Shown: positions 54,752 through 64,000, counted from the first letter of the stretch. The stretch is 64,000 nucleotides of DNA from Maribacter sp. MJ134 (GCF_003970695.1 NZ_CP034570.1:1426001-1490000); one strand, 5' to 3'. Notes: a model not told the origin generated them from the letters alone. Translations and numbers: made by a program.

Positions 54752-56035
54752 ATGTCATCTATTAAAATCGCAGTTATTGGACTAGGTTATGTTGGTCTGC
54801 CATTAGCCCGTTTATTTGCTACTAAATACGCAGTAGTGGGTTTCGATATTAACGAAACTAGAGTTAAAGAACTACAATCAGGCATCGACAGCACTTTAGA
54901 GGTATCTGACGACGTACTAAAAGAAACCTTGGTCTCTAAACCTGGAAACAATATTGGTCTCTATTGTTCGAACAATCTGGATGATATTAAACACTGCAAC
55001 TACTATGTTGTTACAGTACCCACTCCTGTAGATAGCACAAATAGACCTATATTAACACCTTTATATAAGTCTAGCGAAACAGTAGGTCAGGTTTTAAAGG
55101 AAGGAGATATTGTAATTTATGAGTCTACGGTATACCCGGGAGTAACAGAAGATGAATGCGTACCTGTTCTAGAAAAAGTAAGCGGTCTAAAGTTTAATCA
55201 GGATTTTTTCGTAGGATATTCACCAGAGCGTATTAATCCCGGTGACAAAGAACATACGGTCGAGAAGATTTTGAAAGTCACATCCGGATCAACACCAGAA
55301 ATAGGACAAAAGGTAGACAACTTATATAAGTCTATAATTACTGCGGGAACCCATTTAGCACCATCTATTAAAGTAGCCGAAGCGGCAAAGGTTATAGAAA
55401 ACTCCCAAAGAGACATCAATATTGCCTTTGTAAACGAGCTAGCTAAAATCTTTAACCTTATGGATATTGATACGCATGAAGTTTTAGAAGCCGCTAGTAC
55501 TAAGTGGAATTTCCTACCATTTAAACCCGGTCTAGTGGGTGGCCATTGTATTGGTGTAGATCCATACTACTTGGCACAAAAGGCCCAAGAATATGGATAT
55601 CATCCAGAAATTATTCTAGCAGGACGCCGTATGAACGATGGTATGGGCAAATATGTCTCTGCAGAAGTAGTGAAATTGATGGTGCAAAATAATATAAAGG
55701 TTAAAGGTTCAAGGATTTTAGTTCTTGGCGTTACTTTCAAAGAAAATTGTCCTGATGTGAGGAATACTAAAGCGGTTGATGTAGTTAGAAATCTAGAAAG
55801 CTATGGCACAAATGTAGACATATTTGATCCTTGGGCGTCACCAGATGAAGTAAAACACGAATACGGCTTAATCTCATTTAAGAATATAATCAACACTAAA
55901 AACTACGATGCTATCGTTCTTGCCGTTGGTCATAAAGAATTTTTAAATCTTAATTTGGATAAACTTTTGAAAGATAACGGTGTTATTTATGATGTAAAGG
56001 GAATTCTTAAGGAACATGTGACGAAACGACTTTAG
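54752..56035 (+). CDS. UDP-N-acetyl-D-galactosamine/glucosamine 6-dehydrogenase (WbpO/TviB-like)
   Basis: A 427-residue UDP-sugar dehydrogenase of the WbpO/TviB branch. It has [44 protein letters not shown], the catalytic Cys266 in [16 protein letters not shown], and [16 protein letters not shown]. The family oxidises UDP-GlcNAc or UDP-GalNAc to the uronic acid. It lies 17 bases after ugd and pairs with the WbpP-like epimerase. Confidence 0.9.
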   Translation: MSSIKIAVIGLGYVGLPLARLFATKYAVVGFDINETRVKELQSGIDSTLEVSDDVLKETLVSKPGNNIGLYCSNNLDDIKHCNYYVVTVPTPVDSTNRPILTPLYKSSETVGQVLKEGDIVIYESTVYPGVTEDECVPVLEKVSGLKFNQDFFVGYSPERINPGDKEHTVEKILKVTSGSTPEIGQKVDNLYKSIITAGTHLAPSIKVAEAAKVIENSQRDINIAFVNELAKIFNLMDIDTHEVLEAASTKWNFLPFKPGLVGGHCIGVDPYYLAQKAQEYGYHPEIILAGRRMNDGMGKYVSAEVVKLMVQNNIKVKGSRILVLGVTFKENCPDVRNTKAVDVVRNLESYGTNVDIFDPWASPDEVKHEYGLISFKNIINTKNYDAIVLAVGHKEFLNLNLDKLLKDNGVIYDVKGILKEHVTKRL

Positions 56036-56149
56036 TATAATAAAGTTTATAGGTATCCTATAAGTTTGATGAAATTGTCTAATACTTTCTCGACGAGAAG
56101 CTAAAAAAAAGTACAATAGTTATTTAGGTGTAACGGTTTAGATTTAAGT

Positions 56150-57241
56150 ATGGATAAACCCATTAAGATCGATTTTTTAACCAGCTCAATGGAGGCAGGT
56201 GGCGCCCAGCGAGTAATTAGTATTCTTGCGGACCATCTCGTCCAAAGAGGTTATTCCATAAGAATTATAACCTTTGAAGGCCCTGATCATTACAATTTAA
56301 ACCCCAAAATTAAGAGGTTAAAACTTCACAAGCAAAGAATTGTAAAATCTGTTATCGTAAACGGATTCTTTAACTTAATGGCTTATTATAGAAAGAAAAG
56401 CAATAGACCAGACATTATTAGTTCTCATCTAGATTTATTAGGATTTATTTCTATTCCCAATGGGATATTATATAAAATTAAAGTTGTAGTTTCCGAACAT
56501 AATAATCACCTGGCCTACAATAATAAAGCTCAGAAATTTCTATGGGACTATTTATACCCAAAAGCTAATATCGTAACTATTCTAACCGAGTTTGATAAAA
56601 ATTTTTTTTTACAAAAAAATAAAAATACCATTATAGTACCAAATCCAAGTCCATTTGAAAAAATAAAGAACTCAAAAGGTAATAAAACTATAAATAAAGA
56701 AATAGTCGCTATTGGTAATCTTGACCGTTATAAGCATAAAGGTTTCGATAATTTGTTACAAATTGTGAAAACCGTTTTTGAAACAAATCCGGAATGGCGC
56801 CTTAAAATTATCGGAGAAGGTAAATCCGGATTATCTTTTTTGAAGGAAGAAATCCAAAAATTAAATATACAAGATAAGGTTGAGTTCACTGGCTACGTAA
56901 ATAATGTAGATGAAATCCTCTCCAACGCGGAAATATTTATACTAAGTTCAAGATTTGAAGGATTACCCATGGTTCTTCTTGAAGCTATGTCGCAAGGCAC
57001 AGCCTGCATAAGCTATGATTGCATTACTGGCCCTTCAGAAATTATTACACATAATCACAACGGTATTTTAGTAGAAAACCAAAATATACAGGCAATGATA
57101 ACCAATCTTAAGGAACTTATCGAAAATAGGGAATTACGAAGTAAAATTAAATCAAATGCGCCAGATGCTCTTGATAAATTTTCAATTCAAGTAGTTGGAA
57201 AGCAATGGGAAGGTATCTTTAAAAAATTAATGAGTTCTTAA
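56150..57241 (+). CDS. Glycosyltransferase family 4 (paralog 1)
   Basis: A 363-residue GT-B retaining glycosyltransferase. The N-terminal domain begins FLTSSMEAGGAQRVISILADHL, followed by VVSEHNNH; the donor domain has AIGNLDRYKHKGFDNL, and SSRFEGLPMVLLEAMSQGTACISYDC carries the EX7E glutamates. The GGAQRV start is typical of capsule GT4 enzymes that add GalNAc or GlcNAc. It is very similar to the next gene, a tandem duplication. Confidence 0.9.
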   Translation: MDKPIKIDFLTSSMEAGGAQRVISILADHLVQRGYSIRIITFEGPDHYNLNPKIKRLKLHKQRIVKSVIVNGFFNLMAYYRKKSNRPDIISSHLDLLGFISIPNGILYKIKVVVSEHNNHLAYNNKAQKFLWDYLYPKANIVTILTEFDKNFFLQKNKNTIIVPNPSPFEKIKNSKGNKTINKEIVAIGNLDRYKHKGFDNLLQIVKTVFETNPEWRLKIIGEGKSGLSFLKEEIQKLNIQDKVEFTGYVNNVDEILSNAEIFILSSRFEGLPMVLLEAMSQGTACISYDCITGPSEIITHNHNGILVENQNIQAMITNLKELIENRELRSKIKSNAPDALDKFSIQVVGKQWEGIFKKLMSS

Positions 57242-57307
57242 AAGAAAAATAAAGGTGAATTTTAACAAAACAGATTAAGCCTGTAAGAATATATGATTAG
57301 CGCATAA

Positions 57308-58399
57308 ATGAAAGACTCTATAAAAGTAGATTTTTTAATAGGCTCCATGGAGGCAGGTGGAGCTCAGCGAGTAATAAGTAATATTGCAAACTATCTCGCG
57401 GAAAAAGGATATAAAATTAGAATAATATCGCTTTGGGGACCAGACCATTATGAACTAAACCAATCTATTACTAGAGTTCGCTTACATAAGCGAAGAATTT
57501 TCAACACTATACTTTTGAATGGGTTTCTAAATTTATTGTTTTTTTACCGCAAAAAACAAAATAGACCAAATATCGTAAGCAGTCATATTGACCTATATGG
57601 CTTAATAACAATACCTGTTTGCAAAATTTTTAATATTAAAATAATAGTTTCAGAACATAATAATCATTTGGCTTACAATAATAGAGCTCAAAGTATTTGT
57701 TGGAATTACTTTTATCCGTACGCCGATCTTGTTACGATATTAACAGAATTTGACAAGGAATTCTTTCTTAAAAAGAATAAAAATACAATCGTATTACCCA
57801 ACCCATGTTCATTTGAAACCATTTTAACAACTAAAACTAAAAATACAGAATTAAAGCAAATTGTTGCAATAGGTAACCTGGACAGATATAAACATAAAGG
57901 ATTTGATAATTTAATAGAGATTGTCAAACCTGTTTTAGAGGGTAGTGAAGGTTGGATATTAAAAATCGTTGGAGATGGTACTTTTGGTATGGATTACTTA
58001 AAACAAAAGGTGAAACGTTTACAATTAAGTGAGAAGGTAATTTTTACAGGTTATCAAAAAAATATTCAGGGAATTTTGTCGAATAGTGATATTTTCATTC
58101 TCAGTTCAAGGTTTGAAGGATTACCTATGGTACTTCTTGAGGCCATGTCTCAAGGTGTACCATGTATATCATATGATTGCATTTCAGGTCCTTCAGATAT
58201 CATCACTCATAATAAGGATGGAATTTTGGTAGAAAATCAAAATATTGAAGCGATGCAGGATGAACTTTATAAGTTAACTAGTAATACTCAATTAAGAAGA
58301 AAGTTAGCTAAAAATGCTCCTAAAGCTTTAGAAAAATTCTCTATATCTAAAGTAGGGAAGCAATGGGAAGAAATACTTCATACTTTTAACAATCAATAG
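57308..58399 (+). CDS. Glycosyltransferase family 4 (paralog 2)
   Basis: A 363-residue paralog of the preceding enzyme, with FLIGSMEAGGAQRVISNIANYL, VSEHNNHLAYNNRAQ, AIGNLDRYKHKGFDNL and RFEGLPMVLLEAMSQGVPCISYDC. Differences are spread through the acceptor (N-terminal) domain, so it may use a related donor on another acceptor. It lies 66 bases after paralog 1. The sugar cannot be inferred. Confidence 0.9.
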   Translation: MKDSIKVDFLIGSMEAGGAQRVISNIANYLAEKGYKIRIISLWGPDHYELNQSITRVRLHKRRIFNTILLNGFLNLLFFYRKKQNRPNIVSSHIDLYGLITIPVCKIFNIKIIVSEHNNHLAYNNRAQSICWNYFYPYADLVTILTEFDKEFFLKKNKNTIVLPNPCSFETILTTKTKNTELKQIVAIGNLDRYKHKGFDNLIEIVKPVLEGSEGWILKIVGDGTFGMDYLKQKVKRLQLSEKVIFTGYQKNIQGILSNSDIFILSSRFEGLPMVLLEAMSQGVPCISYDCISGPSDIITHNKDGILVENQNIEAMQDELYKLTSNTQLRRKLAKNAPKALEKFSISKVGKQWEEILHTFNNQ

Positions 58400-58727
58400 A
58401 CCCATAAAATACTCTGTTCATCAATTTGTGATTTTTTATCAAAAAAACACTAATGGTTTTGACGTTATGACTTAATTAACATCATCCCCTACTTCACCCT
58501 ACAAATGCATTATTTTAATAAAATGTTAAATTTTATTAAAATAATGCATTTCAACGAAAATCTTATTCATTCAAAGTCCAAAATAACTTTTTATACGTTA
58601 TCAAATAGGAATATTTTATTGATTTCATGTATTTTATCGAAAAAAATTGCTCTTTAACCGAAATCATTTAAAAAATTGATATTTTAGCAAACCAAATTCT
58701 TGAACCTAATTTTATTATAACCTACTT
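58400..58727 (+). other. 328-base gap before the PL1-like lipoprotein
   Basis: This AT-rich gap contains the perfect 22-base inverted repeat at 58503-58551, listed separately. I see no coding frame and no complete TTG...TAnnTTTG promoter. The pectate-lyase-like gene probably has its own promoter here. Confidence 0.4.
58503..58551. repeat. Perfect 22-base inverted repeat with 5-base spacer
   Basis: The left arm, 58503-58524, begins AAATGCATTATTTT. The right arm, 58530-58551, is its exact reverse complement and ends AAAATAATGCATTT. The spacer is GTTAA. It could be a transcription terminator (strong AT stem, no clear T-tract), a regulator site or a recombination site. It lies 104 bases after the GT4 gene. 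Confidence 0.75.
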
Positions 58728-60449
58728 ATGACCATTAAAAAAATATCTCCTATTTATTTCCTTACTTTTCTTTGCGTTCTAATACTATCTTGTTCTAAGG
58801 ATAGTGATTTATTGACTGATTATGTCATAACTGATGATGTAAATACCTTAGAACTTCGCAAATATGTTGTGGATGACATGTATTTTACGGATTCCTACGA
58901 TAGCATCATTTTAGATGTGTTATCAAATGATAATTTTTACAACGGCGGCAATATACGTTTAGTAGATGTTTCACAGCCGTCCAACGGTAGCGTTACTATT
59001 AATGAGGATAACACATTAACCTATACTCCTTACATAGAAACTGTAGAAGAAGAACAGTCAACGACAAATGAGGAAGAAACAAATACAAATTCAAATGACA
59101 ATACCGAGGAGGATACTTTTGTTTATGTAGCAGAAGTAATAGAAGAAGATAACACTGTGACAAAGGAAGAAGCCACAGTAACCATTAGCAGTTCTACTAT
59201 AGCAATGGGTGAATTAAAAGCGTTTCCAGGTGCTGAAGGTTTTGGTAAAAACGCAACAGGAGGTAGAGGCGGTATTGTCGTTGAAGTAACTAATTTAAAT
59301 GATTCAGGAAGTGGAAGTTTAAGAAACGCACTTAAAAGAACTGAAAGAAGAACCATTATTTTTAAAGTAAGCGGCACTATTAATTGCAAATCCTATCTAG
59401 ACATTCCACCTAATTCAGGAAATGTAACTATAGCTGGACAAACTGCGCCGGGAGAAGGAATAATAGTTAAAGGTGCAGAATTAAGGATTTCGGCATCCAA
59501 CGTCATTATACGTCATATAGCAATCAGGCCAGGTTCTAACGTGTCTGGAAGTAATATTAATGGTATTAGACTTACTCCCTACACACAAAGTATTGAAAAT
59601 TTGATTTTTGATCATGTCTCAGTTACTTGGACTATGGACAAAAACTTTATTATAGGCAGTATTGCAGACAATATTTTTGTCAATAATGTAACTGTTCAGA
59701 ATTCAATAATCGCTGAAAATATTGGAACTGGGAAAGGATTTTTAATTTTCAAAAATTCTAAAAATATTAGCGTGTATAAAAATCTCTTCGCACATTTAAC
59801 AGAGAGAAACATAAGGTCCTCAACTTGCTCCAGCAATTTTGAAATGATTAATAATGTGGTCTATGGATTTAAATATGGAACTCAACCAACTTATGAAAAT
59901 GAATTTGATATAATCGGAAATGTTTACAAAACTAGCCCCGCAACTTCGACATCATTTGAAACGATACGATTAGAGGCTTCGACCAATAATTGTCCTAACG
60001 GGAATATCTCAAGAACAAAAGGTTTCATATCGGATAATACGCTGAATGGTGGCTCGGTAAGTATTTCTAGTTCTCTAAATTCCTATTTGGAAAACTCAAG
60101 AAGATTCAATTCAGGAATTAACCCTATATCCTCCAATGAAGTAGAATCCACCATTCTAAGTAATGTAGGTAATTCCCTTAGAAATGACCCGGTGGACATC
60201 AGAATTATTGACGAAGTAAGTACTAAATCCGGTTCTATGAAAACAGCTACATGGGCAGAGAGTAATTATCCGGACATTAGTAACAAAACTGCTTATAAAG
60301 ATTCCGATAAAGATGGAATATCAGATGAATTTGAATCCCAGTATAGTAATTTAAATCCTAAAGATGGTTCAGATGGCAGTAAAGATGACTCGGGTAATGG
60401 ATATACTAATCTTGAAGAGTTCTTACATTATTTGACCATAAAGAAATGA
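58728..60449 (+). CDS. Pectate lyase-like (PL1) parallel beta-helix lipoprotein
   Basis: A 573-residue lipoprotein (lipobox LILSC, C22). Residues about 45-160 form a cadherin/Ig-like domain (VLSNDNFYNGG ... GSVTINEDNTLTYTP) with an acidic linker. The main domain (about 165-500) starts FPGAEGFGKNATGGRGGIVVEVTNLNDSGSGSLRNAL, the hallmark of Bacteroidota pectate lyases, with VTIAGQTAPGEGI and DHVSVTWTMDKN in the helix. The C-terminus has a calcium-type repeat (DSDKDGISDEFE). The canonical catalytic Arg is not identifiable by eye. Within the locus it may cleave or edit a uronic-acid-rich exopolysaccharide; a pectin substrate is the alternative. Confidence 0.8.
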   Translation: MTIKKISPIYFLTFLCVLILSCSKDSDLLTDYVITDDVNTLELRKYVVDDMYFTDSYDSIILDVLSNDNFYNGGNIRLVDVSQPSNGSVTINEDNTLTYTPYIETVEEEQSTTNEEETNTNSNDNTEEDTFVYVAEVIEEDNTVTKEEATVTISSSTIAMGELKAFPGAEGFGKNATGGRGGIVVEVTNLNDSGSGSLRNALKRTERRTIIFKVSGTINCKSYLDIPPNSGNVTIAGQTAPGEGIIVKGAELRISASNVIIRHIAIRPGSNVSGSNINGIRLTPYTQSIENLIFDHVSVTWTMDKNFIIGSIADNIFVNNVTVQNSIIAENIGTGKGFLIFKNSKNISVYKNLFAHLTERNIRSSTCSSNFEMINNVVYGFKYGTQPTYENEFDIIGNVYKTSPATSTSFETIRLEASTNNCPNGNISRTKGFISDNTLNGGSVSISSSLNSYLENSRRFNSGINPISSNEVESTILSNVGNSLRNDPVDIRIIDEVSTKSGSMKTATWAESNYPDISNKTAYKDSDKDGISDEFESQYSNLNPKDGSDGSKDDSGNGYTNLEEFLHYLTIKK

Positions 60450-60920
60450 TTAGAAATAATTTAATTTCTTAATTAAAGAGCTCCAAAGTTTAACCACCTT
60501 GGGGCTCTTTAATTTATATTACTACATTAAATCAATATGATAACTGATTAACTACACTTTTAACATTTTAAGGAATTCAATGAGTTCACGGTAGATTTAT
60601 TTGTAATTAGCTAGAAAATAAAATTCAGATCCCACTTTCAAATAGATTAATTATTGGATTTCTTAACCTAAGAAATATCAGTTTAACCATAAAATATCCT
60701 TTTCTATTATAATTTTTAATGGATCAAAGTATTAAAACAGTAATTGAATTTCACCGCTTTTAATATTGAAAACAACCAAAAATTATAGTGTAATATTCTT
60801 AAAAAGACGAGATTTACCATTTAAATTGAAAATCCCATAAGTTATGACCAAAATTAATCAGAAGGGTTATACCCATTGATTTAATATATTTTTGAGATTT
60901 GCGATAAGAACAAGGAGTTA
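60450..60920 (+). other. 471-base gap between the lyase and the flippase gene
   Basis: Besides the terminator at 60473-60512, this AT-rich gap shows only a -7 box, TATTTTTG at 60887-60894, 27 bases before the flippase start, with no TTG at the usual distance. No open frame, RNA gene or strong repeat was seen. Confidence 0.4.
60473..60512 (+). terminator. Terminator after the PL1-like gene
   Basis: TTAAAGAGCTCCAA (60473-60486) pairs with TTGGGGCTCTTTAA (60499-60512) with one G-T pair and a 12-base loop, and T-rich sequence follows. It starts 24 bases after the stop. Confidence 0.8.
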
Positions 60921-62267
60921 ATGCAAAAAAAAAATAAGGCTAAAATCCAAGAAGCAATAAAAAGTAGCATCAATAATTCTTTAATCAGGAACATGTTGAT
61001 TGTTGGTTCAATCACCTTTTTTATTAAGCTGCTCACCTTCTATAAGGAAACTCTGGTAGCCTCTATTTTTGGTTTATCAGAGTTATTAGACACTTACTAC
61101 ATTGCTATATTGATTCCAACATTTATCCAAAATGTTTTTATCGGCTCTCTTAAAGGTTTGTTTATACCCAATTATATTACAGAGTTAAAAACGACTAAAA
61201 AAGGACCTGATTTTCTATCATTAATTTTATTATCAATAATACTCATAGTAGTTTTATTTACTATTCTCGCAATAATTTTTACAGAGTTCTTTCTTTGCGA
61301 TGTTTTTCCTAATCATAACTCAGATTATTACAGTTTAATCAGAACACAGTTTTATTATGCCCTACCCTGCTTACTTTTTTGGGGAATTTCTGGGCTATTT
61401 ACTGGATTGTTGGAGATAAAGGGTAAGTATTTAATTTCTACAGCCTCACAAATATTGCTTCCAGCTGCCATAATTATTTGCCTATTGTGTTTTAAGAATT
61501 ATTTAGGGGAAATCACTCTTGTAATAGGCATGCTACTAGGTAGTTTTTTATCAACTCTATTTTTATTTTTATTTTGTGCTAAAGACAATCTAATAAAATT
61601 GGGGGATATAAACTTAAATTTCAATATGATTTTAATGTTAAGACAATATCCTGCGAAAGTTACTTCTGGGCTTTTAACAGGGATTAACCCATTTGTTGAT
61701 CAATTTTTTGCTGCACAATTAATAATTGGATCCATTGCGGCTATGAACTATGGAATGAAAATACCCTCCTTTACTGTAGGGATAATTATGATGGTTATTG
61801 GAAATGTACTCTTACCACACTTTTCAAATGAGATTAGCGATAATATACAAAAAGCATTCAAGCAATTGTATAAGATATTAAAACTCGTTTTTACTTCTAG
61901 CCTTATAATTGCAATAATTACTATCATATTTTCCGATTACATTATAGCCTTGTTATTTGAGAGAGATAACTTTAGTTCAGAGGATACTGAAATTGTGTCA
62001 CTCATTCAAAAAATAGCCCTATTGTACGTCCCCTTCTACTTATGTACTTTAATCTGTGTTAATTTTTTGACGGCTTTAAATAAGAACAAATTTATGGCTT
62101 GGGTTTCATTTTGGAATTTAATAACAAATTTAATTCTGAATATGGTTTTAATAAAAAAGTTTGGTGTTTATGGTCTAGTTTGGAGTACAACAATTGTATA
62201 CATAATATCAAGTTTTATTTATTTAGGATATACTTACAAACAGTATAATTTGAACAGAGCTTTGTAA
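60921..62267 (+). CDS. MurJ/MVF-family lipid-linked oligosaccharide flippase
   Basis: A 448-residue membrane protein with about 12-14 hydrophobic helices. The N-terminal half (FFIKLLTFYKETLVASIFGLSELLDTYYIAILIPTFIQNVFIGSLKGLFIPNY) matches the MurJ/MviN branch of the MOP exporter superfamily. Within an exopolysaccharide locus it probably plays the Wzx role, moving the repeat unit across the inner membrane, rather than being the essential lipid II flippase. It is 40 bases ahead of a GT4 gene. Confidence 0.85.
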   Translation: MQKKNKAKIQEAIKSSINNSLIRNMLIVGSITFFIKLLTFYKETLVASIFGLSELLDTYYIAILIPTFIQNVFIGSLKGLFIPNYITELKTTKKGPDFLSLILLSIILIVVLFTILAIIFTEFFLCDVFPNHNSDYYSLIRTQFYYALPCLLFWGISGLFTGLLEIKGKYLISTASQILLPAAIIICLLCFKNYLGEITLVIGMLLGSFLSTLFLFLFCAKDNLIKLGDINLNFNMILMLRQYPAKVTSGLLTGINPFVDQFFAAQLIIGSIAAMNYGMKIPSFTVGIIMMVIGNVLLPHFSNEISDNIQKAFKQLYKILKLVFTSSLIIAIITIIFSDYIIALLFERDNFSSEDTEIVSLIQKIALLYVPFYLCTLICVNFLTALNKNKFMAWVSFWNLITNLILNMVLIKKFGVYGLVWSTTIVYIISSFIYLGYTYKQYNLNRAL

Positions 62268-62307
62268 ATCAGGATAAAGGATATTCTAATTTTATTTATT
62301 TAGTATC

Positions 62308-63363
62308 ATGAAAATAGATTTTATTATAGGCTCATTAAGTGGTGGTGGGGCGGAGAGAGTACTTGTTTTATTAGCAACTGAAATGGCCAAAACACATAAT
62401 GTTACCATTATTACTTTTGGTGGTGATGACAAGTACACTATTGAAAATACGATAAAGCGGGTTAGTCTAGACAAATTTTCTATTCAAAATCACACTGTCA
62501 GAAGGTATTTTGAACTTTATTCATTTTACAGAGATAAGAAGAATAGGCCTAATATCTTGATTTCATTTCTACCCACAATAAGTCTTGTCACCATCCCAAT
62601 AAGTAGATTATTAGGTATTAAAATTATATGTTCAGAACATATTAATTACCTCCAAGTAGAAAATAAAGCGGTTAAATTCACTAGGAACAATGTATATAAG
62701 TATGCCAATGCTTTAACCGTCCTTACCAATTTTGATAAAGATTATTATTTAAATAAAGGTATTAAGACCTTTGTAATGCCAAATCCCAGCACGTTCAAGG
62801 TATTTCGCAAGGACAACCAAAGAAATAAAGAAATAATAGCCGTCGGCAACTTAGATAGGTATTATCATAAGGGCTTTGACAATTTAATTGATTTAATAAC
62901 CCCTGTACTGCTTCAGTACCCTGATTGGAAATTACGAATCATAGGTTCTGGCGGTGAAGGAAAAGAATATTTACAAAGTCTAATAGGTAAAACTAAGCTA
63001 CAAGACCAAGTAATTTTTGATGGTTTCAGGAATGATGTAGATAAGATTATGCAATCTGCATCCATTTTTGTTTTATGTTCTAGATTTGAGGGTTTACCTA
63101 TGGTTTTACTTGAAGCAATGTCTCAAGGTATGGCCTGTATTGCCTATGATTGCAAAACAGGACCATCTGAAATGATTACGCACAATTATAACGGAATGCT
63201 GATAGAAGATCAAAACAAAACTGAGATGAAGAAAGGGCTTTTAGAATTAATATCTAATGAAAAACTTAGATATGATTTAGGCAACAAAGCATTAAAAGCG
63301 GTAGACAAATTTGCAATGCCCGTTATCTTGAAAAAATGGGAAGCAATTTTTAATAATTTGTAA
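62308..63363 (+). CDS. Glycosyltransferase family 4 (paralog 3)
   Basis: A 351-residue GT4 enzyme, more distant from the tandem pair but of the same subfamily: FIIGSLSGGGAERVLVLLATEM, CSEHINYL, AVGNLDRYYHKGFDNLIDLI, SRFEGLPMVLLEAMSQGMACIAYDCKTGPSEM. It lies between the flippase and the Wzy-like gene and should add one sugar of the repeat unit. Donor unknown. Confidence 0.9.
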   Translation: MKIDFIIGSLSGGGAERVLVLLATEMAKTHNVTIITFGGDDKYTIENTIKRVSLDKFSIQNHTVRRYFELYSFYRDKKNRPNILISFLPTISLVTIPISRLLGIKIICSEHINYLQVENKAVKFTRNNVYKYANALTVLTNFDKDYYLNKGIKTFVMPNPSTFKVFRKDNQRNKEIIAVGNLDRYYHKGFDNLIDLITPVLLQYPDWKLRIIGSGGEGKEYLQSLIGKTKLQDQVIFDGFRNDVDKIMQSASIFVLCSRFEGLPMVLLEAMSQGMACIAYDCKTGPSEMITHNYNGMLIEDQNKTEMKKGLLELISNEKLRYDLGNKALKAVDKFAMPVILKKWEAIFNNL

Positions 63364-63372
63364 TTTTAAAGT

Positions 63373-64000
63373 GTGAAAAGACTTGTGCTCATTTTGTTTA
63401 TTGTCCCATTTATATTTAGCTCCTTAAGTATACAGGCTTTTATTCAAAAATTTATTTCAGTAGGTATAAGCCAAGTGATTGCCTACATGAATGTTGGTCT
63501 AGTCCTTTTAGGTCTATTTCTTTATATTAAATTTCTTGAAATAAGACCGCTCCCGTCTACTTTAAAATATTGGTTCCTTTTTCTATGTGCTTTCTATAGT
63601 ATCGGCATCATAGGCAATATCAGGTTTAATACAGAAGTTCCATTTCTAAAGACCTTAATATCACCTATTTATTTAGTTGGCTATACTTTTTTCCTTTCAG
63701 ACAGGGAGTATAGAAAAGTTTTCGTCAATTGCGTGTTAATTACTTTTAGCTTAGCAAATATACTTCTGATTTATTTTAAATACATTAATTTTTCTTTAGA
63801 TGAAACCGATGGCATCGCTAGGTATTTGCTAGACCGGGCAGGAGGTGTTTATGGAGATGCTAACAATGCTGCAGTAGTTTGCCTTCTTTCTCTAGTATTT
63901 TTACATTACTATTATAAGCCACTCAAAATACAATTCAAAAGATTAAAATGGCTCTTAATGGCCATGACGGTCTATAGCTTACTTTTGACATTTTCTAAAA
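63373..64000 (+). CDS. O-antigen/exopolysaccharide polymerase (Wzy-like), N-terminal part
   Basis: The frame from a GTG at 63373 (VKRLVLILFIVPFIFSS) stays open to the window end, giving at least 209 codons. It has several hydrophobic helices and the segment RYLLDRAGGVYGDANNAAVVCLLSLVF followed by a helix ending LLLTFSK, which is characteristic of the Wzy_C / O-antigen ligase family. It starts nine bases after the GT4 stop. The C-terminal half is outside the window. Confidence 0.75.
   Translation, partial: MKRLVLILFIVPFIFSSLSIQAFIQKFISVGISQVIAYMNVGLVLLGLFLYIKFLEIRPLPSTLKYWFLFLCAFYSIGIIGNIRFNTEVPFLKTLISPIYLVGYTFFLSDREYRKVFVNCVLITFSLANILLIYFKYINFSLDETDGIARYLLDRAGGVYGDANNAAVVCLLSLVFLHYYYKPLKIQFKRLKWLLMAMTVYSLLLTFSK

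Overview
This window looks like a chromosomal piece of a marine member of the Flavobacteriaceae (Bacteroidota); I cannot resolve the genus. The evidence is the low-GC DNA, a C-terminal type IX secretion (T9SS) sorting domain, SusC-type plug and carboxypeptidase-regulatory domains, Bacteroidota -7 boxes (TAnnTTTG), a 318-residue PurC, a short MenE and a split menaquinone cluster. No tRNA, rRNA, CRISPR array, phage or transposase gene was seen.

Layout. 1-442 is the end of an acyl-CoA carboxylase beta subunit. 444-8707 (minus) holds four envelope proteins built on carboxypeptidase-regulatory domains. Three of them carry a TonB-receptor plug but no beta-barrel, and one of those also has a von Willebrand A domain. 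A secreted M24 peptidase follows. 8770-9540 is an SGNH lipoprotein. 9537-23082 is a spread-out menaquinone locus (menE, menC, menA, menD, menF, menI; no menB or menH). It is interleaved with a CPBP protease, an SDR, a histidine kinase/LytTR regulator pair, a SPOR-like protein, a CvfB-like protein and a DUF2853 protein. 23146-36589 is mostly housekeeping: esterase, GNAT, dnaK, sdaA, purC, phoH, SAM hydrolase, dnaN, mnmE and the capsule phosphatase cpsB. 36586-64000 is an exopolysaccharide locus. Its minus-strand arm encodes wzc, wza, a PglF-type dehydratase and a PglE-type aminotransferase. Its plus-strand arm encodes a giant galactose-oxidase-like T9SS protein, two nucleotide-sugar epimerases, two nucleotide-sugar dehydrogenases, an acyltransferase, three related GT4 glycosyltransferases, a pectate-lyase-like lipoprotein, a MurJ/Wzx-type flippase and the start of a Wzy-like polymerase.

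How the genes work together. The exopolysaccharide genes suggest a Wzx/Wzy-type polymer containing galacturonic acid (Ugd plus UDP-GlcA 4-epimerase), N-acetylgalactosaminuronic acid (WbpO/WbpP-like pair) and a 4-amino-4,6-dideoxy sugar (PglF/PglE-like pair), exported by Wza/Wzc and controlled by CpsB. Two extracellular enzymes lie inside this locus: a copper-radical galactose oxidase homologue with the whole active site visible, and a PL1-like lyase. They are candidates for modifying the polymer after export.

The points most worth a second look are: (1) the galactose oxidase homologue fused to eight apparently identical, GC-rich 288-bp repeats; (2) the barrel-less plug proteins, especially the VWA-plug-DUF2135 fusion; (3) a triplicated dnaK 3' end separated by REP-like palindromes; (4) a sigma54-like dnaK promoter with a TGACA-N3-TGTCA operator; and (5) paired direct repeats in front of the histidine kinase next to its LytTR partner.
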